A DNA stretch of 64,000 nucleotides, from NCBI RefSeq assembly GCF_001672295.1, contig NZ_JXMS01000007.1, positions 1 to 64,000 on the forward strand, read 5' to 3'. This DNA is from Halodesulfovibrio spirochaetisodalis (GTDB taxonomy: Bacteria > Desulfobacterota > Desulfovibrionia > Desulfovibrionales > Desulfovibrionaceae). A model generated the notes under the pieces. That model was given only the letters and a program-made list of their open reading frames with translations, made no database searches and had not been told where the DNA came from. Shown here piece by piece: positions 27,052 to 34,490 of this stretch. Position 1 is the first letter of the stretch; each line of letters opens with the position of its first letter. The position numbers and the translations under genes are program-made.

Positions 27052-27216
27052 CTACTTGTCCTGCTGAGTTTCTTCTTTTGTTTCCTGCTGTTCTGCTTCA
27101 GCTTCCTGCTCATTTGTTTCCGGCACTTCTTCAATGACGCTTCCGCAACAGCATCCACAGTCAGAACCAGCACCAGTTAACCGTGCCCACAGGCTTTTTT
27201 TCTCTGTTTTATCCAT
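27052..27216 (-). CDS. Small Cys-rich acidic protein (54 residues)
   Basis: This short gene sits between the permease and the rhodanese pair. It has AAGGAG 8 nt before its ATG and a TAG stop. The protein starts MDKTEKKSLWARLTGAG and then carries a dense cysteine motif, CGCCCG (Cys20, Cys22-24), followed by VIEEVPE. It ends in a Glu/Gln-rich tail. The layout resembles small metal-thiolate proteins that accompany DUF318/ArsP permeases, perhaps passing a soft metal or arsenical to the transporter (inference). It has no signal peptide and is cytoplasmic. It lies 31 nt after the permease. Confidence 0.8.
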   Translation of the reverse strand: MDKTEKKSLWARLTGAGSDCGCCCGSVIEEVPETNEQEAEAEQQETKEETQQDK

Positions 27217-27247
27217 AACAATCTCCTTTTATTACATCATATGGTTG

Positions 27248-28144
27248 TTACATCATCATAGTGAAGGTGATCCCTGAAACAACAGCTGTTGAGAAAATGA
27301 CAACAACAATTGCAGCCACCAGACGTTTTTTGAAAATAGACGCCAGCATACTCATTTCAGGAATAGCCATACCGGCACCGCCGATAATCAAAGCAATTAC
27401 TGCCCCGAGTCCCATACCTTTTCCGGCAAGTGCAAGACCGATAGGAATTGCTGTTTCCGCACGGATGTACAATGGGATACCCACGAGCGCTGCAACAGGG
27501 ATTGCAAACGGATTAGTCGGCCCTGCCCAGTCAACAATGAGTTCCTGCGGCATGTACCCGTAAATACCGGCACCAATGGCTACACCGATAAAGAGGTAGA
27601 CAAATACGCGTCTGAAATCACCAAGCGCAGAACTGAATGCTGCTTTGCTTTTGCCCCAGAATGTTGCAGGCACAGCTTCTTCGTTCCCTGCGCAACAACT
27701 CTGCTGAAGGCGTACGTTGCGCACGTAATTTCCGAAACCAAACATATCCAGCAACAAACCGAAGAGAATAGAAGCCGCAAAGGTCACGACACCATAAATG
27801 AGTGCAGCCTTTGCCCCCATTAACGTAGCGATCATGCTTAAAATGATCGGGTTCAGAATCGGGGATGCAATGACAAATGACATAACAGGCCCGAACGGGG
27901 TTCCGGCATTAAGTAAGCCCAATGTCATAGGAATGGTGGAACACGCACAAAACGGAGTAAGTCCACCGACCAGTGCCCCTAAGATATTCCCCCATATTCC
28001 TTTACGGGAAATCCAACCCTTCAGCCGTTCCTGCGGGATGTACATGAGCGCCAAAGCAACAGCAGTACTGATTCCCAAAAACAAAATAGTCAGTTCAACA
28101 CTAATAAATGCAAAATATTCTAAGGTCTTTTGTAGGTTATTCAT
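27248..28144 (-). CDS. DUF318/ArsP-like permease
   Basis: This 298-residue inner-membrane protein has about 8 membrane segments and belongs to the permease family that includes ArsP, an organoarsenical exporter. The signature cysteine motif is GLTPFCACSTIPMTLGLLNAG in the second or third segment, followed by ASPILNPIILSM. A second conserved half contains YIRAETAIPIGLAL and GGAGMAIPEMSML. AGGAGG precedes the ATG. An inverted repeat lies 15 nt upstream of its start and is nearly identical to one before marR. A second, more distant paralogue is at 46.5 kb. Substrate is not determined; soft metals or methylated arsenicals are typical for the family. Confidence 0.88.
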   Translation of the reverse strand: MNNLQKTLEYFAFISVELTILFLGISTAVALALMYIPQERLKGWISRKGIWGNILGALVGGLTPFCACSTIPMTLGLLNAGTPFGPVMSFVIASPILNPIILSMIATLMGAKAALIYGVVTFAASILFGLLLDMFGFGNYVRNVRLQQSCCAGNEEAVPATFWGKSKAAFSSALGDFRRVFVYLFIGVAIGAGIYGYMPQELIVDWAGPTNPFAIPVAALVGIPLYIRAETAIPIGLALAGKGMGLGAVIALIIGGAGMAIPEMSMLASIFKKRLVAAIVVVIFSTAVVSGITFTMMM

Positions 28145-28158
28145 GGCTTCCTCCTAAG

Positions 28159-28173
28159 GTTGACATCGTCAAC
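28159..28173. promoter_or_regulatory. Putative MarR operator before the permease operon
   Basis: GTTGACATCGTCAAC is an inverted repeat with 6-bp arms around ATC. It lies 15-29 nt upstream of the permease ATG and matches 14 of 15 positions of the site upstream of marR. Binding here would block transcription start or elongation of the permease cluster. Confidence 0.7.
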
Positions 28174-28182
28174 TATTATTTC

Positions 28183-28204
28183 AAAAAAAGGGGATACCCC
28201 TTTT
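28183..28204 (-). terminator. marR terminator overlapping its stop codon
   Basis: The stem AAAAGGGG / CCCCTTTT with a 3-nt loop is followed on the minus strand by a seven-T run and overlaps the marR stop codon. marR and the permease operon are therefore likely separate transcripts. Confidence 0.82.
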
Positions 28205-28643
28205 ATTTACCTGCTAACGACACAGCGTTTGCCAGTACATTCAATGCATTCGCTACATTTTCACGGTCTGATGCATCTATATTGGCCAACGCCTTTTCAA
28301 GTCTATCACTTGTACATTCCATTGCGGTCTGCAACAGCGCATACCCAGCTTCAGTCGGCGAGACACAGCAAACTCTGCCATCAGCAGCAGAACGATGCTT
28401 TGTCACCAGATCCTGCTTTTCCAGCCGAGTCACTATTCGTGTTGCTCCGCTCTTGGTAAACCCAAGCAGCTTACCTATTTCCTGCACAGAACAGTCAGGC
28501 GTCATGGCAGTAGTCTTAAGAGCCTGAAACTCCGACAAAGACAAATTGTCACAGCACGCGCCGTTAATCCCTTTGGAACTAAAGTGCCATGCTATTTCCA
28601 ATATACTTTCAACCAATGTAGATGATGCCTGTATGTTCTTCAT
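28203..28643 (-). CDS. MarR family transcriptional regulator
   Basis: This 146-residue protein has the MarR layout: N-terminal dimer helices, a winged helix-turn-helix (SVQEIGKLLGFTKSGATRIVTRLEKQDLV) and a wing with AADGRVCCVSPTEAG. Notable cysteines (Cys-Cys at ACCDNL, DCSV, RVCCVS) could sense a metal, arsenical or sulfur species. The start at 28643 has GGAG 7 nt upstream; an in-frame ATG at 28700 would run back across the putative operator. Twin inverted repeats before this gene and before the permease suggest that it represses both. Family members usually release DNA on ligand or thiol oxidation. Confidence 0.88.
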   Translation of the reverse strand: MKNIQASSTLVESILEIAWHFSSKGINGACCDNLSLSEFQALKTTAMTPDCSVQEIGKLLGFTKSGATRIVTRLEKQDLVTKHRSAADGRVCCVSPTEAGYALLQTAMECTSDRLEKALANIDASDRENVANALNVLANAVSLAGK

Positions 28644-28686
28644 GTTGCTGCTCCATTTCGCTGTGGAATGAAAAGTAAGCACATTA

Positions 28687-28701
28687 GTTGCCATCGTCAA
28701 C
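28687..28701. promoter_or_regulatory. Putative MarR operator before marR
   Basis: GTTGCCATCGTCAAC lies 44-58 nt upstream of the marR ATG and differs at one position from the copy before the permease. On the minus strand it contains TTGACG, which could serve as a -35 element with TACTTT 17 nt downstream; repressor binding would then occlude the promoter. Confidence 0.65.
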
Positions 28702-29011
28702 CATTTTACACAGATTTTTTTGAAACTTCCTTAACCATATATAGCTGATGAATTTAACATGAGAAGATTTGCAACTATCTTTCACTACTGAGAGTCCGTC
28801 TTCTTTACCTTTCAATAACTCTTAATTCCTTAATAGTTACTACCTAACTGCGCTATGTCTTAACAATCTATTCTGACGTATTTTTTTCTCAAAAAACTTT
28901 CAGGATCATTTTGTTTGAAAGTTTAACTAGCTAATTTTATGTAAAGATTTATTTTGAACATCCGAAGATTATATAAAGAAAATCATAAACATTATTCATA
29001 TCGGAGACACC
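28702..29011. other. AT-rich divergent intergenic region
   Basis: About 310 bp of AT-rich sequence lie between marR and the coiled-coil protein gene. I see no open frame with a ribosome site and no strong hairpin. It must hold the promoter for the plus-strand gene. Confidence 0.4.
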
Positions 29012-29494
29012 ATGTCCTTATCATTAGATTCTATAGGCAATAACCGGTTAGGAGTTGCTTCGGAAAAACTTCTTAAAAAAGAACTTGAAAACAAATTTTC
29101 AGAAAACGCTTCTTCGGTAGAAAATGAGTTGAAAGGGGATGCGGTTACCATTTCTGAAAAAGGGCGTGCGTTAGCTAAGAAAATTACTTCACTAGAAGAA
29201 AGTGACGAACAAGCGGGAAAAACTGCGAAAAAAGACGCGAAACAGGTCAAAAAAGAAAGAGCTAGCGAGTCAGGTGGCAATAAGAGCGCGCTTGATAAGC
29301 TGATAGAGACATTGAAAAAGAAAATTAAAGTCGTAGAGCAAGAAATTCAGAGCCTTAAGGGGTCTAATATGCACGAGAAAGCAAAACAAAGCATGCTGAG
29401 TGCAAAGACAGAAGAGTTGACTCTTCTTAATGGGCAACTGCAGTCCGCTATGGCACAAAAGATGAAAGCAGCTCAAGGGGCAGCCAAAGCTTAA
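29012..29494 (+). CDS. Coiled-coil protein of unknown function
   Basis: This 160-residue, very charged (Lys/Glu/Ala) cytoplasmic protein starts after a CGGAG ribosome site. The N-terminal part contains DAVTISEKGRALAKKI, a pattern often seen in flagellar-associated or bacteriocin-immunity-like small hypotheticals. The C-terminal half (about 90-150) is a continuous heptad coiled coil (LDKLIETLKKKIKVVEQEIQSL). It has no signal peptide or cysteines. It is a single gene with its own terminator. I do not recognise a named family. Confidence 0.75.
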   Translation: MSLSLDSIGNNRLGVASEKLLKKELENKFSENASSVENELKGDAVTISEKGRALAKKITSLEESDEQAGKTAKKDAKQVKKERASESGGNKSALDKLIETLKKKIKVVEQEIQSLKGSNMHEKAKQSMLSAKTEELTLLNGQLQSAMAQKMKAAQGAAKA

Positions 29495-29526
29495 GAGGTT
29501 GTCTATATAGCTCATCGATTGATAGC

Positions 29527-29557
29527 AAAAAGTCTCAGATGCCCTGAGACTTTTTTT
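29527..29557 (+). terminator. Terminator after the coiled-coil gene
   Basis: The stem AAAAGTCTCAG / CTGAGACTTTT has a 5-nt loop and a seven-T tail. Confidence 0.92.
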
Positions 29558-29580
29558 GTCTATAGATAGTTTGTTTGGGG

Positions 29581-29712
29581 GAATGGAAGCGAACGAAGCT
29601 AGTTAACTACATCGAGACGTACTACAATCGAAGACAGCAGCATTCGAGCAATGGCTGGTTTTACCCTGCCATTTTTGAGTCTCGCAATGAACAGCATGGC
29701 CTTATCACTTAA
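29581..29712 (+). pseudogene. C-terminal remnant of an IS3-family transposase
   Basis: The open stretch before the TAA at 29710 translates to EWKRTKLVNYIETYYNRRQQ, then HSSNGWFYPAIFESRNEQHG, then LIT. This is the hallmark C-terminal end of IS3-type (IS2/IS150 group) DDE transposases, YIE-YYN-R-HS-NG-P--FE. No start, no DDE residues and no orfA are present, and a stop lies just upstream in frame. It is a decayed fragment about 44 codons long, directly after a terminator. The insertion sequence ends could not be placed. Confidence 0.8.
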
Positions 29713-29850
29713 CTTGAAAACAACATTTTTGATTTAAGATCAGAAAGTTAGATTAAACTTTTTTTGTTATAGGGTCAGATGCCAGTTTAAGATATTTTAT
29801 ATATAAAAACACCCCAGCTTCATTTCGAATCTGAGGTTTGGAACAGTTTG

Positions 29851-29887
29851 AAAGGGTACATGCTTGTAGAGTGCATTTACCCTTTTT
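29851..29887. terminator. Stem-loop downstream of the second chemoreceptor gene
   Basis: The arms AAAGGGTA-ATGC and GCAT-TACCCTTT pair with one bulge and enclose an 11-nt loop. T residues follow on the plus strand. It lies against the stop of the minus-strand chemoreceptor, where the T-run is poorer, so the main direction is uncertain. Confidence 0.5.
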
Positions 29888-29889
29888 AA

Positions 29890-32028
29890 TTATCTTTGCT
29901 GCATTGATTTGACCAAATTCTTCAGTTCGCCTGCATTTCCCACAAGGCCGGAAATGGATGAAGCGCAGATAGAAACGCCGTCCGAGGTACTGACAGCAAT
30001 GCTGTGAACCTCATCCATGGCCTGCCGGATAGTTTCGGAACCGGCGGCCTGTTCTTTACTGAGCAGGGCAATATTCTGTACCTGATGTGTGTTTTCTTCC
30101 ACCAGCTTGAGAATTTCTTCCATGCGCTGGCCGGAATGTTCTGCCAGACGCGAGCTTGCAGTCATTCCTTCCGCCACTTGTCTGGTGGCCTGCACATTAC
30201 TAAGTACATGCTGCTGAATGCCTTCAATGGTATCCTGCACACTTTGAGTGGCGGTAAGGGTTTTAGCTGCCAGCTTACGTACTTCGTCCGCTACTACAGA
30301 AAATCCTTTTCCAGCCTCGCCAGCGCGGGCTGCTTCAATGGCAGCATTCAACGCAAGCAGGTTAATCTGGTCTGCAATATCGAGCACTATTGAAAGTACC
30401 GAGGTAATATTGCCTGTACGTTCCTCAAGAGTCCTCATTGAGTCACTTAGTTCTAAAATTTTATGCTGCTGTACAGTAATGGAGGAAACTGTTTCCATTA
30501 CTTGCTCTGTACTTTTCTGTACCTGTTCCCCTGCGGCGATACTCTGGTCAGAAACATGCTGAGCATTTTCCGCCACAGTCTGAATCATACTGTGAGCATC
30601 CTGTACGTACTGTGCCACATGCGCGCTGCGGTCACGCTGTAGTGTAGCACCGTGACGGATACTGTCGATTTGCTCGGAGAACTGTTCTGTACTGCTGGAA
30701 ATATGCTGTACAATTTCCTGTATCACTTCTGCCGCCTGCACCTTGCCTTGATACAAGGCATCCTCTGTCTCTGAGCGAGCCTGCTCGGCTTCCACCAATG
30801 CATGTTCAGCTTTGAGAGTTTCCTCTTTTGCCTCAGCACTGCGCTCTTCCGATTCCTGAATTTTCCCCTTCAATGTTGTTACCATCGTGCGCAGAGAATC
30901 TGCCAACACACCGGATTCGTCCTTCTGCCGTATGTCCAGAGTTGCGGAAAGATCCCCCCCTGCAACGGAGTGGGCAAACTCTATTCCCTTAAATAACGGA
31001 CTGGTAATATTTCTGGTAAGGGTTATGCCTATAAGCAAGGCCAACAAGAAACCACCGCCGGTACCGTATAGTGATACAGAGTTCAAAACTTGTGCATATT
31101 CAACTGCATCTTCGGTTTGACTAGCCACGGATTGAGAATTCAGTGCCAGCATTTCGGCAATAATCTGCGACGACTTTGCACTCAACTCTTTATCATCCAC
31201 CATAATAAGCGTTGCCATGTTCTGGTAGAGAGCTTCGGCCTTGTCAGCTTCTGCTATAAGTAGGTCTAACTGTTTTCGTAGTGCTGTAGAGGCTTTAATA
31301 ATTTTTACTTCATAAAGAAACGAAGCAGCGTCGGCATCGCCACGACGAATAGCTTGTTTAGCCTCAGCAATCGCGGAATAAAATGCCTTCAGCGGTGATT
31401 CCATATCATCCAAAATTTTCTGGATTGCGGTGTTTTTTGTACTGTGGCTGGCTATCCATGTTCCCAGTTTACTGTTCGCATAGTCATCACCGCCTTTAAA
31501 CTCTATCTCAGACTGGAGCATATTTCCTACATCACCAATAAGCTTGTAGTACTCGCTACGCAGCATCTCCAAATCTCGTTTAAACCGGACAGGCGCCAGA
31601 ATATCAGTAGCCAGCAGCTGCCGTGAAAGAGCCATAAACTGACTATTGATTGCATCACGCTGCCTTCTGTTTTCTTGTAGCAACTGCCACAGTTTCTTTT
31701 CTCTGCCGGAGTGCTCCTGAGCATCGTACTGAGTCCACAGCGTATTAAAACGGTTTTCCAGTGTATCCAAAGTACTGTGGAAGTCTTCTACAGTCTCCGC
31801 TTCCAGCCTCGGTGTCAGCAGAATGCGCTGGATGCTCATAATACGGCCGCTTGTATTTTGTATCTGCATCAATGTTTGTACAGACGGCAATCGCACATCA
31901 GTAATATACCGAAATGATGTGGTAATATTAGAAACCCCAACCCAACCGACACAGCCAGCAACCAAAAGCAGCAGGGCAATAACGGAAAATCCGCCAATGA
32001 GTTTAACGCGGATACTCAAATTTTTCAT
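29890..32028 (-). CDS. Methyl-accepting chemotaxis protein with HAMP domain
   Basis: This 712-residue transmembrane chemoreceptor has a first membrane segment at about 10-31 and a long, mostly helical periplasmic domain of about 290 residues. The second segment is at about 318-340, then comes a HAMP domain (TRNITSPLFKGIEFAHSVAGGDLSATL). A coiled coil and the signalling tip [18 protein letters not shown] follow. GGGAG lies 9 nt upstream. It lies 65 nt downstream of a PhnD-like periplasmic binding protein gene, with which it is probably cotranscribed. The binding protein may present its ligand to this receptor (inference). Confidence 0.94.
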   Translation of the reverse strand: MKNLSIRVKLIGGFSVIALLLLVAGCVGWVGVSNITTSFRYITDVRLPSVQTLMQIQNTSGRIMSIQRILLTPRLEAETVEDFHSTLDTLENRFNTLWTQYDAQEHSGREKKLWQLLQENRRQRDAINSQFMALSRQLLATDILAPVRFKRDLEMLRSEYYKLIGDVGNMLQSEIEFKGGDDYANSKLGTWIASHSTKNTAIQKILDDMESPLKAFYSAIAEAKQAIRRGDADAASFLYEVKIIKASTALRKQLDLLIAEADKAEALYQNMATLIMVDDKELSAKSSQIIAEMLALNSQSVASQTEDAVEYAQVLNSVSLYGTGGGFLLALLIGITLTRNITSPLFKGIEFAHSVAGGDLSATLDIRQKDESGVLADSLRTMVTTLKGKIQESEERSAEAKEETLKAEHALVEAEQARSETEDALYQGKVQAAEVIQEIVQHISSSTEQFSEQIDSIRHGATLQRDRSAHVAQYVQDAHSMIQTVAENAQHVSDQSIAAGEQVQKSTEQVMETVSSITVQQHKILELSDSMRTLEERTGNITSVLSIVLDIADQINLLALNAAIEAARAGEAGKGFSVVADEVRKLAAKTLTATQSVQDTIEGIQQHVLSNVQATRQVAEGMTASSRLAEHSGQRMEEILKLVEENTHQVQNIALLSKEQAAGSETIRQAMDEVHSIAVSTSDGVSICASSISGLVGNAGELKNLVKSMQQR

Positions 32029-32093
32029 AATAAAATACTCCCATTGACGGTCTATAACGTGGTCATGCCCTGCTGCTTGTGTATAACAGGTTG

Positions 32094-32942
32094 CTATTTA
32101 AAGTCTGCTTCAACTTTTTTCATAACAGTGCGCAGACTGTCATAATTACTGTCTTTTGTTGGAGTAATAGCAGTAACGCCTTTTTTGATAGAGCCGAGGA
32201 TGGCACGATCCTTCAGTCCAAGCAGAGCAGTACGTAATTGCTTTGTCTGAGCGGCGTCCATGCCCTTGTGAGCTACAAACAGGAAGTCGTAAATTGGTAA
32301 GGACTTAGCGATGATTTTGATGGAATCCAGATTCTTGTTAGCAACAGCTTCTTTAATACCACCAGCATCATAGCCACCCATAGCAACATACTTAGCAACC
32401 TTATCGTGTTTGCCAAGAAAGTCGTATTTCTCCAATGTGCCAAATACGCCACTATCCATGAGCATTTTGCAAGGAACATAAAAAGAAAGTGTTGACTGTC
32501 GTGAACCAAAGGCAAATTTTTTACCTTTCAGATCCTCGAGAGAATTGATGGCGGAGTTATCTTTGGCGGCAATGATAGCGGCATGGAAAAATGGCTTCCC
32601 TTTGGTTTCTATCCCACCAAGGATATTAAATACACCTGCGCCTTCCGCACCGGATGTGGCAAGTACGTACGGGCTTGGTCCAATGAATCCAAAATCAAAG
32701 TAACCGTTCTGGAATTTTTCAATAGTATCCGCGTAATCTTTACCTGTTTCAAAGGTAATTGTTGTACCAGTTTTCTGTTCAAGATAGGTGAGTAGAGGCT
32801 GAAGCGATTTTTTCACTTTCGAAACTTTACCTACAGCAATAGCACCAAAAACAAGGTTCTTCTTTTTTTGTGCATGTGCTGTTGAGACAGACAAAACCAG
32901 AACAAAAAGTAGCACTGCTGAAACAAGAGCATTGCGAAACAT
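32094..32942 (-). CDS. PhnD-like periplasmic substrate-binding protein
   Basis: This 282-residue protein has a signal peptide (1-24, cleavage after AHA) and the PhnD/phosphate-phosphite-phosphonate binding-protein pattern: FGAIAVGKVSKVKKSLQPLLTYLEQKTG, then YFDFGFIGPSPYVLAT, LEDLKGKKFAFGSRQSTLS and a C-terminal helical cap. TAGGAG precedes the ATG. No ABC permease or ATPase gene is adjacent; instead a chemoreceptor follows. It is therefore more likely a sensory binding protein than a transporter part. The ligand is unknown: oxyanions and phosphonates are typical, but the family is broad. Confidence 0.88.
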   Translation of the reverse strand: MFRNALVSAVLLFVLVLSVSTAHAQKKKNLVFGAIAVGKVSKVKKSLQPLLTYLEQKTGTTITFETGKDYADTIEKFQNGYFDFGFIGPSPYVLATSGAEGAGVFNILGGIETKGKPFFHAAIIAAKDNSAINSLEDLKGKKFAFGSRQSTLSFYVPCKMLMDSGVFGTLEKYDFLGKHDKVAKYVAMGGYDAGGIKEAVANKNLDSIKIIAKSLPIYDFLFVAHKGMDAAQTKQLRTALLGLKDRAILGSIKKGVTAITPTKDSNYDSLRTVMKKVEADFK

Positions 32943-33582
32943 ATTTCTCTCCTAAACATTAAGTTTTACGATAAAGCACCGTAGTATAATATGTACTACA
33001 ATTCATAATGTAAGCATAACTAGACGTAACACTGGATGCTTCAAAAAGGACGTAGTAATAGCAAATCATATGCAATAACTACTTCGCCTAAGTATTACTC
33101 CAGCTGTTACAGCTCCTGTAAAATGCTCGCACCTGCTCATGTGTTATCGACAAGATTCATACAGACCTTAGGATATTTGCCATCAACTATGATATCGGAG
33201 AGCTGAATCGTATTATAGACAATTCAGCTACCGAATCATTCAGACCTTATCTCGCTATCTTCGTCAGAAAGATGTGTTGCATTAAGTGTCTAAAAAAATA
33301 GAGCGAAATATTTCTTTTTTAAGCAAAGAACGATTGTTCTCAATTCTCGAAATAGTACTACAAGAGAAATTTGCCTTTGGGGGAACCGTAAGCTTCTTTA
33401 AAAAAACACAAATCAAAAATAGAGTTTCCTGATCGCTTACTCTTCTTACCTATAACGCATTCCATGCAAACAGCTCCCACCGGCATATATCATCACTGCG
33501 GATTGCACTAAACTCGTAGCTCACGTACCTTGGAACTGGAATCCTCCCTACAAAACCAAATTACTTTTTCCGAGGTAATAGT
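32943..33582. other. 640-bp intergenic region without recognisable genes
   Basis: This is a long AT-rich gap between divergent phnD-like and gnd genes. The only clear structure is a perfect 8-bp inverted pair, AGCTGAAT (33201) and ATTCAGCT (33222). Short open stretches exist around 33130-33300 but lack a ribosome site or a recognisable sequence; they might be decayed coding DNA. Confidence 0.4.
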
Positions 33583-34482
33583 ATGCAAGTTGCAATGATC
33601 GGCCTTGGCCGCATGGGAATGAATATGGCACGCAGGCTCCTTAAGGACGGACATGAAGTGGTTGTTTGGAACCGCTCGCCGGACAAGGTAGCTGCAATGG
33701 TTTCAGAAGGAGCCATCGGCGCGCAATCTATTGAAGAAGCCGTACACAAACTCACTGGCCCTCGTGTTATTTGGAGCATGCTACCTGCGGGTAATGTCAC
33801 CAAACACGCGCTTAAAGAGATTCTCGACGCACTGGAACCGGACGATCTCGTCATTGAGGGAGGCAACTCCTACTGGAAAGACGATCAGGAAAATGCAAAA
33901 CCGTTTGTCGAAAAAGGGTGCGGATACATTGATGCCGGAGTTTCCGGTGGAGTGTGGGGGCTGAAGATAGGCTACTGCACCATGGTTGGCGGTAAAGACC
34001 GCTATGTACGCCGCGCAAAACCAATCTTTGATTCTCTTGCACCACCGCGCGGTTGGAAACATGTGGGTCCTGTCGGAGCTGGCCATTTCGTGAAAATGGT
34101 TCATAACGGTATTGAATACGCCATGATGGAAGCCATTGGTGAAGGGTTTGATCTCATGCGCAACGGCCCGTTCGAACACCTCGATCTTGGCGGCATTGCA
34201 GACCTGTGGGGTCAGGGCAGCGTAGTTCGATGCTGGCTGCTTGAACTGCTGGTTCTTGCCTACGAGCGCGACCCTGATCTTTCCTCAATCAGAGGCTACG
34301 TGGATGATTCCGGTGAAGGCCGCTGGACTGTGCTTAACAGCGTAGAATACGGCGTATCTGCTCCTGTCCTTGCACAATCACTGTTCAAACGCTTTGAATC
34401 CCGTCAGGAAGATGTGTACTCCAACAAGGTGCTGGCAGCACTGCGTAACGAGTTTGGCGGCCATGCCGTGAAAAAAGGATAG
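33583..34482 (+). CDS. gnd: 6-phosphogluconate dehydrogenase, decarboxylating (short form)
   Basis: This enzyme oxidises 6-phosphogluconate to ribulose-5-phosphate and CO2, producing reduced NAD(P). The 299-residue protein is the short bacterial type (GndA/YqeC group) rather than the 470-residue form. It begins with the dinucleotide motif MIGLGRMGMNMARRLL. The substrate-binding signature is GAGVSGGVWGLKIGYCTMVGG-like (DAGVSGGVWG), and catalytic Lys and His lie in GHFVKMVHNGIEYAMM. GAGG precedes the ATG. It is 8 nt upstream of zwf, giving an oxidative pentose phosphate operon. No lactonase gene lies between them. Confidence 0.94.
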   Translation: MQVAMIGLGRMGMNMARRLLKDGHEVVVWNRSPDKVAAMVSEGAIGAQSIEEAVHKLTGPRVIWSMLPAGNVTKHALKEILDALEPDDLVIEGGNSYWKDDQENAKPFVEKGCGYIDAGVSGGVWGLKIGYCTMVGGKDRYVRRAKPIFDSLAPPRGWKHVGPVGAGHFVKMVHNGIEYAMMEAIGEGFDLMRNGPFEHLDLGGIADLWGQGSVVRCWLLELLVLAYERDPDLSSIRGYVDDSGEGRWTVLNSVEYGVSAPVLAQSLFKRFESRQEDVYSNKVLAALRNEFGGHAVKKG

Positions 34483-34490
34483 GTGCACTC

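Noticed and set aside
33100-33300. Possible decayed gene in the gap before gnd
   Set aside because: Open stretches of about 50-60 codons exist in two frames but without start, ribosome site or recognisable motif.
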